From JAOADN01 sp046155885 (GTDB taxonomy: Bacteria > Pseudomonadota > Alphaproteobacteria > Rhodobacterales > Rhodobacteraceae), in assembly GCA_046155885.1 (NCBI GenBank), contig JBJXFU010000126.1:1-12984 (forward strand): a DNA stretch of 12,984 bases, written 5' to 3'. A program made the translations under genes and the position numbers. Of the stretch, positions 12,550-12,984 are shown in pieces (positions within the stretch are counted from its first letter, which is position 1; each line of letters opens with the position of its first letter). The notes beneath the pieces were generated by a model. It was not told the origin of the DNA, made no database searches, and saw only the letters and a list, made by a program, of their open reading frames with translations.

Positions 12550-12984
12550 TCACACCCCGCTCGCCGGCACGCCCGTCCGCACCACCGGCCTCGGCGCCGT
12601 AAGGTCCTTCCAGGCCGTCAGCGCCCGGTTCACCGCCCCGTTCGGCTCGCGCGCCACGAACTGCCCATGACCTTCGCGGGTCTTCACCGCGCCGTCCTCG
12701 ATCGCCACCACCCCCCGCGTCAGCGTGAACCGCGGCAGGCCCTTCACCTTTTTCCCCTCGAAGACGTTGTAGTCGATGGCCGACTGCTGGGTCTTCGCGC
12801 TGATCGTCTTCGTCTTCTTCGGGTCCCAGACCACCAGGTCGGCATCCGCCCCCACCAGCACCGCACCCTTTTTCGGGTAGCAGTTCAATATCTTGGCGAT
12901 GTTCGTTGAGGTAACCGCGACGAATTCGTTCATCGTGATCCGCCCGGTGTTCACCCCATGGGTCCAGAGCATCGGCATCCGGTC
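12550..12984 (-). CDS. hydA: Dihydropyrimidinase/D-hydantoinase (C-terminal part)
   Basis: The frame runs off the right edge; about 144 C-terminal residues are visible. The enzyme hydrolyses the ring of 5,6-dihydrouracil or dihydrothymine to N-carbamoyl-beta-amino acids, the second step of reductive pyrimidine breakdown, in the cytoplasm. Diagnostic segments: RMPMLWTHGVNTGRIT, AVTSTNIAKILNCYP, GADADLVVWDP, then SAIDYNVFEGKKVKGLPRF, a well-conserved C-terminal signature of the family. The metal-binding His and the carboxylated Lys are in the missing part. The tail WKDLTAPRPV-RTGVPASGV matches Rhodobacterales relatives as I remember them. It is on the same strand as the transporter operon but separated from it by the opposed cupin gene, so it probably has its own transcript. 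Confidence 0.9.
   Translation of the reverse strand, partial: DRMPMLWTHGVNTGRITMNEFVAVTSTNIAKILNCYPKKGAVLVGADADLVVWDPKKTKTISAKTQQSAIDYNVFEGKKVKGLPRFTLTRGVVAIEDGAVKTREGHGQFVAREPNGAVNRALTAWKDLTAPRPVVRTGVPASGV

Overview
The window is very GC-rich, with strong G/C bias at third codon positions. Its gene content (dihydropyrimidinase next to an NMT1/THI5-type ABC transporter, a fused symporter-histidine-kinase remnant, a ScfR-type regulator remnant) fits a chromosomal segment of an alphaproteobacterium, most likely of the Rhodobacterales (Rhodobacter/Paracoccus relatives). That assignment is inferred from remembered protein families; no search was run.

Left part (1-2876, + strand): the 3' end of a clan GH-A-like glycoside hydrolase, a GT87/DUF2029-type polytopic membrane glycosyltransferase, and a CoxG/SRPBCC protein. 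Between the first two lies a leader with a 16-bp direct repeat and competing inverted repeats. A convergent, extremely hairpin-rich spacer (2877-3237) follows, and then an SDR oxidoreductase on the minus strand.

Middle part (4094-6257, minus strand): a gene graveyard. One stretch carries remnants of a small membrane protein, of the symporter part of an SSS-type sensor kinase, and of its C-terminal ATPase domain, joined by deletions and frame changes. Beside it lies an XRE/ScfR-like regulator broken by an internal deletion and at least two further frame changes. Promoter-side repeats and a 3' hairpin still flank the regulator, so the decay looks recent. Both families are associated with acetate/short-chain acyl-CoA control in this group, so a regulatory locus may have been lost as a unit. 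A small lipoprotein gene follows.

Right part (6774-12984): an apparent pyrimidine-catabolism/uptake locus. In minus-strand order: dihydropyrimidinase (hydA, partial), then, after an oppositely oriented cupin gene, a small membrane protein, an ABC ATPase, a 4-TM DMT/EamA-like protein, a DUF924 protein, two ABC permeases and an NMT1/THI5-like substrate-binding protein. Most junctions are 1-4 nt start/stop overlaps (ATGA, GTGA, TGATG), so the genes are probably co-translated. A strong hairpin followed by TTT ends the operon after the binding-protein gene. The chain is interrupted only after the ATPase, by about 230 bp holding an unusual array of four 12-bp and four 11-bp units.

I see no CRISPR array, RNA gene, insertion sequence or defence system. 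The most noteworthy items are the repeat array inside the transporter operon, the paired decay of the two regulators, and the hairpin-packed convergent spacer.
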